DNA of 64,000 bases from Leptospira vanthielii serovar Holland str. Waz Holland = ATCC 700522 (GCF_000332455.1 NZ_AOGY02000056.1:70462-134461); one strand, 5' to 3'. Numbered from the stretch's first letter, positions 29,919-39,729 are shown. Translations and numbers: made by a program. The notes: generated by a model from the letters alone, not told the origin.

Positions 29919-31331
29919 ATGAAATTTATCATTAGCATTCTGCTTTTGGTCGGTCCGATGGCTCTCTTTGCGGAGGGCGTCGGATTTGAAAACTTGTGGA
30001 AACGAATCGAAGAAAATTCCTCAGCAAGAAAATCCAAATATTTAGAATGGAAAGCTGGCGAAATTGCAAAAGACAGGTCCGACAAACACTGGTTACCTAG
30101 GGTTTACACAGACTTACGTACCTTTCAAACGAATGATCCCACTCTCAACTTTATGGGAAAACTAAGCCAAAGGAGTGCTACCGACTCCGATTTTTCCACA
30201 GCATCTACAAGATATCGGCCAGGAAACTTTTTAGATTCGAATAACCAACCTTATTCCACGTTGAACTCGGATACAATGAATCTACTTGCCAAAGATACAC
30301 TCAACTATCCAGGAAGTCATACTTATTCCCGTGGAACACTCGGTATGGATTTACCACTTTATGAAGGTGGCTCCGGAAAAACACTTGCTGCAATGAATGA
30401 AAAAAGATCTGTAGGTCTTAAATTTGAATGGCTTGCGGTTCGAGACAGAGAATTTGCTCAAGCAGGATTCTATTACAGGGCCATACAAACGTTAAATGAA
30501 TACAAACGTAGGTTGGAACAAATTAAAAAAATTGAATCTAGATTCCAATCCAACTACTCCCTCGGAAATAAAGGAAATCCAGTTGGGTATGCCGGTTACT
30601 TAGCTTTAAAATCCATTAAAAATCAAATTGCAGTTCTTGAAAAACAATCAGATTTGCAAATTAGCGACTACAAAGAAACGTTATATGTTCTATCAGACCT
30701 CCCTCCCTCTGATTTAGAAATTATCGAATCGGATTTGAATGTATTTTTGGATACTCATTTCAAACGCCCCATTGGGTACGAAAGGTCCAATCAGATGAAT
30801 GCCCAAATCAAATATGCTGAAGGGGAAAAACTCAAGAGCGAAATGGAAATGGCTAAGTTTTTACCAAAGGTCGGTGCTTATTCAGAAGCATACGGGTATC
30901 AAGGAAGTCGTAATACAGCTAACGCATACCAAGCAGGTGTGTATCTACAAATGAATCTTTATAATCCCAAGGATATGGGAGTTGTGGAAGAATCCAAACT
31001 CAATGCAGAAGCTGCCTTGAAAAAAATAGAAGAGAAAACTAAAGAAGAAGAAGCCCACGTAAAATCTCTTTTCCAAAAAGAAATTTCCCTAAAGGAAAGT
31101 CTTGAATTGGTAAAGGAAACAGTAAAATTCCAGGACGAACAGATTGTGAATATGCAGAGATTGTTTCAAAGTGGTGCGATTAATGCTATCCAGTTTGCCG
31201 AAACACTCAATAAATCTTTAGAACTCTCTCGTGTTTTAATGGAAACGGAAGTCGCTCTTTTACAAGTCAGAACAGAAACATCATTATTTTCAAATAAGGA
31301 AGAATCAAATGAATCCATTGGAAGAAATTAG
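29919..31331 (+). CDS. TolC-family outer-membrane efflux channel
   Basis: About 470 residues with a signal peptide (MKFIISILLLVGPMALFAEG). The mature part is long amphipathic helices with a duplicated layout: LEWKAGEIAKDRSDKHWLPRVY near the start and QMNLYNPKDMGVVEESKLNAEAALKKIEEKTKEEE in the second half, as in outer-membrane factors. It would form the trimeric exit duct for the pump encoded next. ATG 29919 has AAGGA eight bases upstream. The 3' end overlaps the RND gene by 23 bases. Confidence 0.82.
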   Translation: MKFIISILLLVGPMALFAEGVGFENLWKRIEENSSARKSKYLEWKAGEIAKDRSDKHWLPRVYTDLRTFQTNDPTLNFMGKLSQRSATDSDFSTASTRYRPGNFLDSNNQPYSTLNSDTMNLLAKDTLNYPGSHTYSRGTLGMDLPLYEGGSGKTLAAMNEKRSVGLKFEWLAVRDREFAQAGFYYRAIQTLNEYKRRLEQIKKIESRFQSNYSLGNKGNPVGYAGYLALKSIKNQIAVLEKQSDLQISDYKETLYVLSDLPPSDLEIIESDLNVFLDTHFKRPIGYERSNQMNAQIKYAEGEKLKSEMEMAKFLPKVGAYSEAYGYQGSRNTANAYQAGVYLQMNLYNPKDMGVVEESKLNAEAALKKIEEKTKEEEAHVKSLFQKEISLKESLELVKETVKFQDEQIVNMQRLFQSGAINAIQFAETLNKSLELSRVLMETEVALLQVRTETSLFSNKEESNESIGRN

Positions 31332-34300
31332 AAAAGGATTTGCAGGAAGGCTTGCGGAAACCTTTCTGCATTCTCGTCTCACTCCGGTAATCGCCGTTGC
31401 GAGTTTGGTGCTCGGACTCTTTGCCGTATACTTAACCCCAAAAGAAGAAGAACCACAAATCTCTGTTCCGATGGTTGATATTCAAATTCCTGCACCTGGA
31501 TTTTCTCCAGAAGAAACAGAACGTAAGGTAACAGAAGCTGTCGAACGGGCGGTCTGGGGCCTGGAAGGAGTCGAATATGTTTATTCCACAAGTAAATGGC
31601 ATGGAAGTTATATTACGGTTCGATTCAAAGTGGGAGAACCGATTGAACCATCACTCGTAAAAATCCATCATAAACTGTTGGAGGTTAAGAGTTCTCTTCC
31701 TCAGAATACTTTAAGTCCAATCGTTAAGTCTTATTCCATTGATGACGTTCCCTTTCTTGCTTTGAGTTTCAGTGCAGAAACGATGAACGATTATGAATTA
31801 CGCCAACTGGTAGCACCACTGGCTCGTGAACTTTCCTCCACTCCTGACTTAGCCAGTGTGCAAATGTTAGGTGGACTAAAGAAAGTGGTTCGAGTCAAAG
31901 TAGATCCGAATCTTCTTAGCCGCTACGGAGTTACAGCTATAGAAGTAGCGATGAGTTTAAAACAAAATGATGCACTCATCCCTGCAGGGAAAAATTGGTC
32001 CGGTGATTCTGTGATGGATATCGAAGTAGGTGGTGTATTAAAAAAAATATCAGATGTCAAACGCCTTCCTGTTGCACAACGCGGGGGACGAGTGGTTCGT
32101 ATCCAAGATTTAGCAATTGTAGAAGAGGGGCCAGAAGAAAGGACTCGGTCTTCTGCACTATTTGACAAATCTCTCGGGGAAACAAAACGAAATGCGGTCA
32201 CAATTGTATTTGCCAAACGAAAAGGTACAAACGTTGTCAATTTATCTAAGGATCTATTGGAAAGAGCTGATTTATTCCAAAAAGATTTACCAAAAGAAAT
32301 TCGTTTGAGTGTGATCCGTGACTATGGAAGTACTGCAGAAGACAAATCACATGAATTAATCGAACACCTTCTCATTGCGACTATTTCCGTGACGGTTCTT
32401 ATTGCGTTATGGATGGGTTGGCGTTCAGCACTTGTTGTTGCCATTGCCATTCCGGTCACTTTGGCACTGACTTTAGCAATCTACTATTTTCTTGGGTATA
32501 CACTGAACCGTGTCACTCTATTTGCTTTGATTTTTTCAATCGGGATTTTAGTGGATGATGCAATTGTAGTTGTAGAAAACATTGAACGGCATTTGGAAGA
32601 AAATCCAAAGTTAGGAATCATTCGTGCCACTCTCGTCGCTGTATCAGAAGTAGGAAATCCGACCATCCTTGCTACCTTTACTGTGATTGCTGCTATTTTG
32701 CCTATGGCTTTTGTGCGAGGACTTATGGGTCCTTATATGAAACCAATTCCCGTTGGGGCAAGTCTTGCGATGATTCTTTCCCTCATCGTTGCTTTTGTCA
32801 TTACTCCTTGGGCTTCCATTCGACTTTTGAAAGAGAATCATACTCATGTTGAGAACGGAACCGGTGATCATAAAATCTCCAAACTAGACCAAATTTATAT
32901 CCGTTTTATGAATTGGTTACTCGGATTCAAAAAGAATGCCACAGTGTTTGGTGCGATTACCATTGGTTTGTTGCTAGTGTCTATGGCATTTGTTGGATTC
33001 AAGTGGGTGAAAGTAAAGATGTTACCTTTTGACAACAAAGAAGAGTTTCAGGTTTTACTTGATTACGAACCGAACACAACACTCACTCAAAGTATGGTCC
33101 GTTCCGAAGAACTGACAAAAATTCTTCTAAAAAATCCCAATGTAGAAAAAATTCAAATTTTCGCTGGGGAAGCGGCTCCGTTTTCTTTCTCAGGTATGGT
33201 GAAACATTCCTTTCTTCGAAATCTAGATTCTATGAATGATTTACAAGTCATTCTAAAGAACAAAAACGATCGTAAAGAATCGAGTCATGAGATTATAGAA
33301 TCATTGCGAACCGACATACGAAAGTTTGGTGATCGTTACAAAGTTGTAACCAAAGTATTGGAAATCCCTCCAGGCCCACCGGTGATGGCAACGATGGTCG
33401 CAGAAGTGTATGGGCCAACAGCTTTGGAAAGGAAAAGAGTAACAGAGGAAATTTACAATATTTTTCGGGAAGAGCCAAGTGTTGTGGATTTAGATACATC
33501 ACTCAGAAACGGCCGCCCGAAGATGGTGTATCCTATTGATTACGAAAAATCTGGACTTTATGGTATCAAAACTTCCGCTTTGGCTTATACAGGTTCGATT
33601 CTTTTCTCTGAATCTCCTCTAGTCAGTTTAGCCACCGCGGAAGAACCGGAAGAAGTAACAGTCAATCTTTCTATGGTCCAGAGTGCTCGTGGTTCCAAAA
33701 ATCCTTTCCAAAACCAAAACATCATGTCCATGGAATCAGGTGTGGTTTCTTCAGAACGGGTTTTAGGAAATCCATATAAGGAAGAAGACCGGGCTTTATT
33801 CCGTAAAAATCTAAAACCAGTCAACTATGTGATGAGTGAACTTTCCGGGGCCGAAGAAGCTCCCGTTTATGGAATGCTCAAACTCGCACCAAAAATCAAA
33901 TACCAAACACAAACAGCCGATGTTCCTTGGAATACGAGAGAACCTGTGATTAAGTGGGACGGGGAATGGTTTATCACCTATGAAGTGTTCCGTGATCTTG
34001 GAGGAGCTTTTGCAGTTGTGATTTTACTGATTTATGTTTTGGTTTTAGGTTGGTTTAAAAGTTATACAGTTCCCCTTGTGATCATGGCACCCATTCCAAT
34101 TTCCCTTATTGGAATTTTACCGGGTCACTTTGTGATGGGTGCTTACTTTACCGCCACATCCATGATTGGGTTTATTGCAGGAGCTGGGATCATTGTTCGA
34201 AATTCAATCATCCTAGTTGATTTTATCGAAGGTGAAATCAAAAAAGGTGTCCCTCTTAAAGAGGCGGTAGTTCATGCGGGAGTGGTTCGGTTTCGACCCA

Positions 34301-34488
34301 TGTTACTCACTGCTTCGGCCGTTGTGGTCGGATCCTTTGTGATGTTATTCGATCCTATTTTTCAGGGTCTTGCCATCTCACTAATGTTTGGTGAAATTGC
34401 AGCAACTGTTCTCAGCCGGTTTGCCGTTCCCGTTTTGTATTACTGGTTTATCGGAAAATCAAGACAGGGTGTGATCAAACATGGATAA
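31309..34488 (+). CDS. RND-family efflux permease
   Basis: A 1,059-residue proton-driven pump with about 12 membrane helices and two large periplasmic loops. The first loop begins IPAPGFSPEETERKVTEAVERAVWGLEGVEYVYSTS-like sequence. TM4 has GILVDDAIVVVEN with the paired acidic proton-relay residues, and TM10 has GIIVRNSIILVDF. Overall it is closer to the multidrug and simple-substrate RND branch than to HME metal pumps, but substrate is uncertain. No periplasmic adaptor gene is adjacent. A strong terminator follows at 34554-34591. Confidence 0.88.
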   Translation: MNPLEEIRKGFAGRLAETFLHSRLTPVIAVASLVLGLFAVYLTPKEEEPQISVPMVDIQIPAPGFSPEETERKVTEAVERAVWGLEGVEYVYSTSKWHGSYITVRFKVGEPIEPSLVKIHHKLLEVKSSLPQNTLSPIVKSYSIDDVPFLALSFSAETMNDYELRQLVAPLARELSSTPDLASVQMLGGLKKVVRVKVDPNLLSRYGVTAIEVAMSLKQNDALIPAGKNWSGDSVMDIEVGGVLKKISDVKRLPVAQRGGRVVRIQDLAIVEEGPEERTRSSALFDKSLGETKRNAVTIVFAKRKGTNVVNLSKDLLERADLFQKDLPKEIRLSVIRDYGSTAEDKSHELIEHLLIATISVTVLIALWMGWRSALVVAIAIPVTLALTLAIYYFLGYTLNRVTLFALIFSIGILVDDAIVVVENIERHLEENPKLGIIRATLVAVSEVGNPTILATFTVIAAILPMAFVRGLMGPYMKPIPVGASLAMILSLIVAFVITPWASIRLLKENHTHVENGTGDHKISKLDQIYIRFMNWLLGFKKNATVFGAITIGLLLVSMAFVGFKWVKVKMLPFDNKEEFQVLLDYEPNTTLTQSMVRSEELTKILLKNPNVEKIQIFAGEAAPFSFSGMVKHSFLRNLDSMNDLQVILKNKNDRKESSHEIIESLRTDIRKFGDRYKVVTKVLEIPPGPPVMATMVAEVYGPTALERKRVTEEIYNIFREEPSVVDLDTSLRNGRPKMVYPIDYEKSGLYGIKTSALAYTGSILFSESPLVSLATAEEPEEVTVNLSMVQSARGSKNPFQNQNIMSMESGVVSSERVLGNPYKEEDRALFRKNLKPVNYVMSELSGAEEAPVYGMLKLAPKIKYQTQTADVPWNTREPVIKWDGEWFITYEVFRDLGGAFAVVILLIYVLVLGWFKSYTVPLVIMAPIPISLIGILPGHFVMGAYFTATSMIGFIAGAGIIVRNSIILVDFIEGEIKKGVPLKEAVVHAGVVRFRPMLLTASAVVVGSFVMLFDPIFQGLAISLMFGEIAATVLSRFAVPVLYYWFIGKSRQGVIKHG

Positions 34489-34515
34489 AAGAATATAATT
34501 TTTGGATTGGATTCT

Positions 34516-34545
34516 AAAATAAAAAAGGCTGAAGTGTTTTCAGCC
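34516..34545 (-). terminator. Intrinsic terminator of the first hydrolase gene (minus strand)
   Basis: GGCTGAA (34527-34533) pairs with TTCAGCC (34539-34545). Read on the minus strand the hairpin is followed by a T-rich run (34526 down to 34516), so it ends transcription of the gene stopping at 34605. Confidence 0.7.
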
Positions 34546-34553
34546 CTTAAAGT

Positions 34554-34591
34554 AAATACCCTTTGGTGTAAAATACCAAGGGGTATTTTTT
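34554..34591 (+). terminator. Intrinsic terminator of the RND operon
   Basis: A 14-bp stem with one G-T pair (34554-34567 with 34575-34588) and a seven-base loop, followed by T residues on the plus strand. It ends the csoR-DUF2892-tolC-RND unit. The stem contains ATACCC and GGGTAT as outer parts, similar to the operators, but spaced too far apart to act as one. Confidence 0.75.
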
Positions 34592-34604
34592 ATCTAACGT
34601 CTAA

Positions 34605-35390
34605 TTAACGAGTTCCCTCGTTTTTAATTTCACTATGATTCTTATACAATCCAGTTGCTGTTAGAGAAGGTGCTCTCAGATGGCCTGTGTATTGTGTATA
34701 AGTAGTGCTACCACTCACGATGGAAGATTGGCATTTGTCAAGCCCACCAGAACGGTTGTATCCACAAGAAGAATGGTATGCCACAGCATAGTCATCTTCT
34801 CCTGGTAGAATTGCAGAAGCTCCAAATGCACCTTTGTAACCAGGTACATGGTGGATCTGAATTCCGCCCGTATTGTTATGATTGAATGCCCCGCGAGCTG
34901 TGGATACGATGAGAGATTTGTCCATCGCATTACCACCAAACCCAAACGTTGCACCGTTTAAAGCAGAAGCCAGTTCCGATCCACCAGAAGCTGCAGCAAG
35001 AGCTGTCACTTTGGTTAGATTAAAACCTTTTGCTGATGCCGTAGAACCAAGGTTTGACAACCAGAATTCAATCGCATAACATCCTGCCGAGTGGCAAACC
35101 ACTTTGCAGGAGTTGGATCCTTTGCAATAGTTTGTAAGCCCTGTGGCAATGTTTGTTTGTGCACGAGCCGATCCGTAAGTTCTAGGGTCAGTTTTCCCAT
35201 CGTAACCGATGAAAATTTTAGATCCAGAAACCGTATTCGCAGAGGTTCCCCAATACGAATTTACGTCTGTCGTTCCCACACCGTTGTGGTTTTTGTCTGA
35301 TTTTCCGTGAATGAACACGGTGTATGTTTGTGCACTGAGCGATCCCGCAAATAACATCGCTAGTACAGTAGTGGTGATGGTCTTTCGCAT
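34605..35390 (-). CDS. Secreted alpha/beta-hydrolase-like protein, copy 1
   Basis: A 261-residue protein with a signal peptide (MRKTITTTVLAMLFAGSLSA, cleavage before QTYT). TVFIHGKSD resembles the oxyanion-hole HG strand of lipases, and VVCHSAGCY (Cys99, Ser101, Cys104) a nucleophile elbow in which Cys replaces the first Gly of GxSxG. Six cysteines (Cys89, 95, 99, 104 and two later in SSCGY and DKC) suggest disulfides and export. The catalytic acid and base are not certain. It is shorter by seven residues near the C-terminus than copies 2 and 3. It has its own promoter and terminator. Confidence 0.75.
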   Translation of the reverse strand: MRKTITTTVLAMLFAGSLSAQTYTVFIHGKSDKNHNGVGTTDVNSYWGTSANTVSGSKIFIGYDGKTDPRTYGSARAQTNIATGLTNYCKGSNSCKVVCHSAGCYAIEFWLSNLGSTASAKGFNLTKVTALAAASGGSELASALNGATFGFGGNAMDKSLIVSTARGAFNHNNTGGIQIHHVPGYKGAFGASAILPGEDDYAVAYHSSCGYNRSGGLDKCQSSIVSGSTTYTQYTGHLRAPSLTATGLYKNHSEIKNEGTR

Positions 35391-35426
35391 TTTTTTTCCC
35401 TTTCCTGATTTTCTATATTACGACAC

Positions 35427-35455
35427 AAATTACATAAATAAGTCAAATGTGTCAA
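35427..35455 (-). promoter_or_regulatory. Sigma70-like promoter of hydrolase copy 1
   Basis: On the minus strand TTGACA (35455-35450) is followed after 17 bases by TAATTT (35432-35427). It lies 37 bases before the start codon at 35390, and AGGAAAGGG next to the start gives a strong ribosome-binding site. Confidence 0.65.
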
Positions 35456-35472
35456 ATTATATATCATGAAGG

Positions 35473-35502
35473 CAAAAAAAAGGCCAGCCGGTTGGCTGAC
35501 CT
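35473..35502 (-). terminator. Intrinsic terminator after hydrolase copy 2
   Basis: AGG-c-CAGCC (35481-35489) pairs with GGCTG-a-CCT (35494-35502), one mismatch and a four-base loop. On the minus strand it is followed by eight T residues. It lies 46 bases after the stop of copy 2. Confidence 0.78.
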
Positions 35503-35547
35503 TTGTCCTTTTTCCTCTTTTAAAGAAGAATGGGAATGATCCGAATC

Positions 35548-36354
35548 CTATCGGTATCCTTCTTTTTTGATTTCGCTGTGGTCTAGGTAAAGACCAGTGG
35601 AAGTCACGGAAGGAGCACGGTAGTGTCCGCTGTATTGTGTGTAAGTTACATTGGAATTAAAAGGCCAAATTCCTTCACTTTGAGTGAGAGAAGATTGGCA
35701 TTTGTTAAGGCCACCTGCTTTGTTGTAACCGCAAGAAGAATGGTATGCTACTGCATAGTCATCTTCTCCAGGAAGGATGGCAGAAGCTCCGAACATTCCT
35801 TTGTATCCTGGTACATGGTTCACAGCAACACCCGCAGTGTTGTTATGGTTGAAGGCACCACGAGCAGTCCCTACGATAAGAGATTTGTCCATCGCATTTC
35901 CAGCAAATCCAAAGCTAATTCCATTGAGTGCAGAAGCAAGTTCTGATCCACCAGAAGCTGCAGCAAGTGCAGTTACTTTTGTTAGATTAAAACCTTTGGA
36001 AGAAGCCGTTGAACCTAGGTTAGACAACCAATACTCAATTGCATAACATCCTGCCGAGTGGCAAACCACTTTACAAGTGTTTGTTCCTTTGCAATAGTTA
36101 GTAAGACCTGTGGCAATGTTTGTTTGTGCACGGGAAGATCCGTAAGTTCTAGGATCAGTAGTTCCATCGTAACCGATGAAAATTTTAGATCCAGAAACGG
36201 TGCTAGTGGAAGATCCCCAGTATCCGTTTACGTCTGTTGTTCCCACACCGTTGTGGTTTTTGTCTGACTTACCGTGAATGAACACAGTGTAAGTTTGGGC
36301 ACTGAGCGATCCTGCAAACAGCATCGCGAGTATTGTTGTGATTGAGCTACGCAT
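35548..36354 (-). CDS. Secreted alpha/beta-hydrolase-like protein, copy 2
   Basis: A 268-residue paralogue of its neighbours with the same signal peptide type (ending GSLSA-QTYT), FIHGKSDKNHNGVG, the CHSAGC elbow, GEDDYAVAYHSSCGY and the six conserved cysteines. Compared with copy 1 it has a short extra segment (EGIWPFNSN) before TYTQYSGH. Differences from the other copies are spread as scattered substitutions. It is 40 bases downstream of copy 3 without a terminator between them, so copies 3 and 2 are probably one transcript ending at the hairpin near 35490. Confidence 0.75.
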   Translation of the reverse strand: MRSSITTILAMLFAGSLSAQTYTVFIHGKSDKNHNGVGTTDVNGYWGSSTSTVSGSKIFIGYDGTTDPRTYGSSRAQTNIATGLTNYCKGTNTCKVVCHSAGCYAIEYWLSNLGSTASSKGFNLTKVTALAAASGGSELASALNGISFGFAGNAMDKSLIVGTARGAFNHNNTAGVAVNHVPGYKGMFGASAILPGEDDYAVAYHSSCGYNKAGGLNKCQSSLTQSEGIWPFNSNVTYTQYSGHYRAPSVTSTGLYLDHSEIKKEGYR

Positions 36355-36394
36355 CTCTTTTTTCCTTTTCCTTTCTTTAAATGATTCCGGTTAC

Positions 36395-37201
36395 CTATCT
36401 CCAACCTTCGGTTTTGATTTGACCGTGGTCTAGATAGAGTCCTGTAGATGAAACAGACGGTGCACGGTAGTGACCACTGTATTGGTTGTATGTTTTATTG
36501 GATCCAAATGGCCAGAGACCTTCATACTGAGTGAGTGAAGATTGGCATTTATTTAGGCCCCCCGCACGGTTGTATCCGCAAGAAGAGTGGTAAGCAACAG
36601 CGTAATCATCTTCTCCAGGAAGAATGACAGAAGCACCAAACATTCCTTTGTAACCAGGCACATGGTTCACAGCAACTCCAGCTGTATTGTTATGATTGAA
36701 AGCACCACGAGCTGTTGTTACGATGAGTGATTTGTCCATTGCATTCCCACCGAAACCAAAAGTGATTCCATTGAGAGCATTTGCCAGTTCCGATCCACCA
36801 GAAGCCGCAGCAAGGGCTGTTACTTTTGTAAGGTTAAAACCTTTTGCGGAAGCAGTAGAACCGAGGTTAGACAACCAATATTCAATCGCATAACATCCCG
36901 CAGAATGGCAGACAATTTTACAAGAGTTAGATCCTTTACAGTAATTAGTAAGACCAGTGGCTATGTTTGTTTGTGCACGGGAAGATCCGTAACTTCTAGG
37001 GTCAGAAGTTCCATCGTACCCGATGAAGATTCTTGTTCCACTAACAGAGTTTACTGAGGAACCCCAGTAGCTGTTTACGTCAGTAGCGCCGACACCGTTG
37101 TGATTTTTGTCTGATTTTCCATGAATGAAGACTGTGTATGTTTGGGCGCTTAGGGATCCCGCTAAGAGAAAGGCTGTAATCGTGGCTAGTATGGTTCGCA
37201 T
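36395..37201 (-). CDS. Secreted alpha/beta-hydrolase-like protein, copy 3
   Basis: A 268-residue paralogue; signal peptide MRTILATITAFLLAGSLSA. It keeps FIHGKSDKNHNGVG, CHSAGC, GEDDYAVAYHSSCGYN and the EGLWPFGSN insertion shared with copy 2. ATG 37201 is chosen because AGGA lies eight bases upstream and the signal peptide begins there; the frame runs on to 37300. A plausible promoter is TTGTCA near 37260 with TATAAA about 15 bases downstream. It is the first gene of the tandem row. Lipase or esterase activity is inference only. Confidence 0.75.
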   Translation of the reverse strand: MRTILATITAFLLAGSLSAQTYTVFIHGKSDKNHNGVGATDVNSYWGSSVNSVSGTRIFIGYDGTSDPRSYGSSRAQTNIATGLTNYCKGSNSCKIVCHSAGCYAIEYWLSNLGSTASAKGFNLTKVTALAAASGGSELANALNGITFGFGGNAMDKSLIVTTARGAFNHNNTAGVAVNHVPGYKGMFGASVILPGEDDYAVAYHSSCGYNRAGGLNKCQSSLTQYEGLWPFGSNKTYNQYSGHYRAPSVSSTGLYLDHGQIKTEGWR

Positions 37202-37347
37202 TTGGTTTTCCTGTTTCCGAAGGTATGTTCTCTTTGTTTTATAAGTTTGGCAAAAGATTGACAAGAAATTTTTTTCCAGGTTTAGACAAATTTTTAACAT
37301 ATTTTTGCCATTGTCGGAGTTTCTCGGACAATGTTTAGGAGAGGATC

Positions 37348-39729
37348 CTAGGATTTTGCTAGGGGGATGTGGATGGAGAAAAGGGTTTTCCCTGGCTGGC
37401 TTTCGACTTGGATGCTTCCGTTGTGGTTCTGGATGATCTTTTGAACTATGGAAAGGCCGAGTCCGGTTCCCATTCCCAGTTCTTTGGTGGTAAAAAAGGG
37501 CTCAAATATACGGGGCAGGATGTCTTCCGGGATCCCTTTTCCATTGTCTTCGATGGTGACAAGGGCCTCGGTAGGTTCCTCTTTGAGAAAAATCCGGATT
37601 TTCCCTCCCTCTTTGGGACAGGCCTGGATGGAATTGTAAATGAGGTTCGTCCATACTTGGACGAGTTCGTCTGTATAGCCGAGGACCACAGGATCCCCGC
37701 TGACCTTCCATTCGATTTCAATGTTTTGTTTCCAACTCGTAGAATACATAGAGAGAACCGAATCAATTCCTTCTTTGAGCGAGAGGAGTTTTTGGGACTC
37801 TCTTGGACCAGAGTAGGAATGGTGTTTCAGTGCGAAGACAATTTTTGAGGCCCGTTCCACAGCCGTTTCAATAATTCCCAAATGAAACCCAATGACAAAG
37901 TCGTTCAGCTGCGATTGGAAAATGGTTCTTCCTTCTTCTGTATCGAAAAGTTCTTGGTATTCCGCTGGGATTGTTTCGATTTTAAAATCAAAACATGTGT
38001 CTGCCAGGGAAATGGGATCGGGAATGGATTTTGATTTAAAGAAAGCAATGAGTTCTTTTTTTCTTTTAAACCGAGAGGTGACTTCTGAGCGTTTTTGATT
38101 TTTGAATTCTGCGATAAATCGTTCCGCTAAAAGAAAATTTTCTGTTTTGTCGGGATTTGGAACGTTCGATTGTCCATCTTTAATAAACTGAATACTCCCT
38201 TTAATGGCTGCTAGTGGGTTGTTGATTTCGTGGGCAACACTTGCCGCAATTTTACCAAGAGTAGACATCCTTTCTGCTTGTAGAAGTTGTTCTTGGGTTT
38301 CTCTTAACTCTAAGATGGTTTGGTTTAATGATTCCGTTCGTTCTTCAATTTTTTGTTCCAATTGAAGTCTTGCATCCCGAACAATCGATATCATTTCATT
38401 GAAACTATTCGATAACTCTCCGATTTCGTCTCTACTTGATACTTTGACGGTAACAAATAAATCACCAGAATGCATTTTTCGAATTCCCGCAAGAAGTCTT
38501 GTTAGCGGGTAAACAATACTTGTTTTATGTAATACCGGATACAACATAAAGATTGTAAATAAGGAAAATAAGAGTGTTACAATTAACCAAACCACGGTTT
38601 GGTGCACTACGTTTCTGTATTCGATATAGGGAATTGCGATTAAAAAATGGTGGTTTTTAGCGTAAAATTCAGATATCCAGTAAATCCCCTTGGGGTCATT
38701 AGAAAATGACTCAACGGTAAAAGACTCAAAGGAATTTGGTCTGTTTTGGATTTGGTTTATGTTTTCCTTTGTAAAATTAATTTTGTTGATACGAAAAGAT
38801 TGGCTCTGCATATCAATGACAAGATCGGAAAGATATACAAAAGGGAATGTTGTTCCTAACTCCAATTGTGTTTTGACACTATGTTTTTCCCGACTCATCT
38901 CATTTTGAAAGTCGATTCGGAATCGATTGAAGAGGAAATTTGCAACAATTGAAAGGATCAAATATAAAACGGTTAAGTTGAATGTCATGATTTTGAATCC
39001 AACTGTGGAAGGGATTGTCTCTTGGTTGAGTGACACCAACACAAGAATGGTCATGATAATAATTGTTAGGTTAGTGAGTAAAAATAAAAAGGTAGGTTTA
39101 CTGAAGTAGTTCAGATCTACTAAAATATCTGCAAAAGCTAAAGAGAGAATTCCTAATATGGCTAAAAGAAATCCCCCTGTATTTCGTTTTTGAGATCCGT
39201 GAAAACGAAGGAACTTAGCTGTTAGCACTGTGATCGTATTCCCAAGAATCAAACACAACACACCTGCAATCGAAAGTATTGAAAGTTGAACAATCGTTGA
39301 GGGCGAATTTTGATCGGGAACGTAAAATTCCATTTTAGGATCAAAATGGATCTCCCTGTAAAAGAATCCTGTCCCATTGGCAAGGATGGCAGCGGTTGCC
39401 AGTGCGATGTGGATCCGAAGGCTCCACTTTTTCCACCTGGGAAAACTATTTTCCTGAAATCCAAAGGCAAGGTTCGAAGATGCTACCCCCAAAATCAAAA
39501 TGAATGGGTTTTTCAAAAAAACAAAAATATAAGCAGTCCAGGGTGCCACAAACGAATTACAAATCGACCAGGCCACAGACCAGAAAAAAAGACAGATCAG
39601 GGGGATGAGTAGGCCACGAAAGGTAGGAGTTAGATCCTCTTTGCGGGACATAAAATAGACAAAGGCAATCCCACTCACCAAACAGAGCCCAAAATAGAAA
39701 AAACTATATAGATTCAGTAAGGGGACCAA
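37348..39729 (-). CDS. Membrane sensor histidine kinase with HAMP domain
   Basis: About 793 residues from TTG 39729. Order: seven or so membrane helices (about 1-235), a further helix, a periplasmic sensor loop (about 270-375), a helix, HAMP (about 400-455), a coiled coil, DHp with [18 protein letters not shown] (phospho-His near 500), and a catalytic domain with [18 protein letters not shown] and [11 protein letters not shown] helical insertion of about 100 residues separates the DHp helices. The frame is open to 39915, but that would cover the palindromes and the divergent transglycosylase start. No response regulator is adjacent. The start is uncertain. Confidence 0.8.
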   Translation of the reverse strand: MVPLLNLYSFFYFGLCLVSGIAFVYFMSRKEDLTPTFRGLLIPLICLFFWSVAWSICNSFVAPWTAYIFVFLKNPFILILGVASSNLAFGFQENSFPRWKKWSLRIHIALATAAILANGTGFFYREIHFDPKMEFYVPDQNSPSTIVQLSILSIAGVLCLILGNTITVLTAKFLRFHGSQKRNTGGFLLAILGILSLAFADILVDLNYFSKPTFLFLLTNLTIIIMTILVLVSLNQETIPSTVGFKIMTFNLTVLYLILSIVANFLFNRFRIDFQNEMSREKHSVKTQLELGTTFPFVYLSDLVIDMQSQSFRINKINFTKENINQIQNRPNSFESFTVESFSNDPKGIYWISEFYAKNHHFLIAIPYIEYRNVVHQTVVWLIVTLLFSLFTIFMLYPVLHKTSIVYPLTRLLAGIRKMHSGDLFVTVKVSSRDEIGELSNSFNEMISIVRDARLQLEQKIEERTESLNQTILELRETQEQLLQAERMSTLGKIAASVAHEINNPLAAIKGSIQFIKDGQSNVPNPDKTENFLLAERFIAEFKNQKRSEVTSRFKRKKELIAFFKSKSIPDPISLADTCFDFKIETIPAEYQELFDTEEGRTIFQSQLNDFVIGFHLGIIETAVERASKIVFALKHHSYSGPRESQKLLSLKEGIDSVLSMYSTSWKQNIEIEWKVSGDPVVLGYTDELVQVWTNLIYNSIQACPKEGGKIRIFLKEEPTEALVTIEDNGKGIPEDILPRIFEPFFTTKELGMGTGLGLSIVQKIIQNHNGSIQVESQPGKTLFSIHIPLAKS

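Noticed and set aside
34605..37201. CRISPR-like or short tandem repeat signal in this region
   Set aside because: The repeated sequence is three full-length paralogous genes, not short direct repeats with spacers. No CRISPR array, tRNA or rRNA was seen anywhere in the window.
37369..37848. 159-codon plus-strand frame opposite the histidine kinase
   Set aside because: Mirrors the conserved catalytic domain of the kinase and has no family signature.
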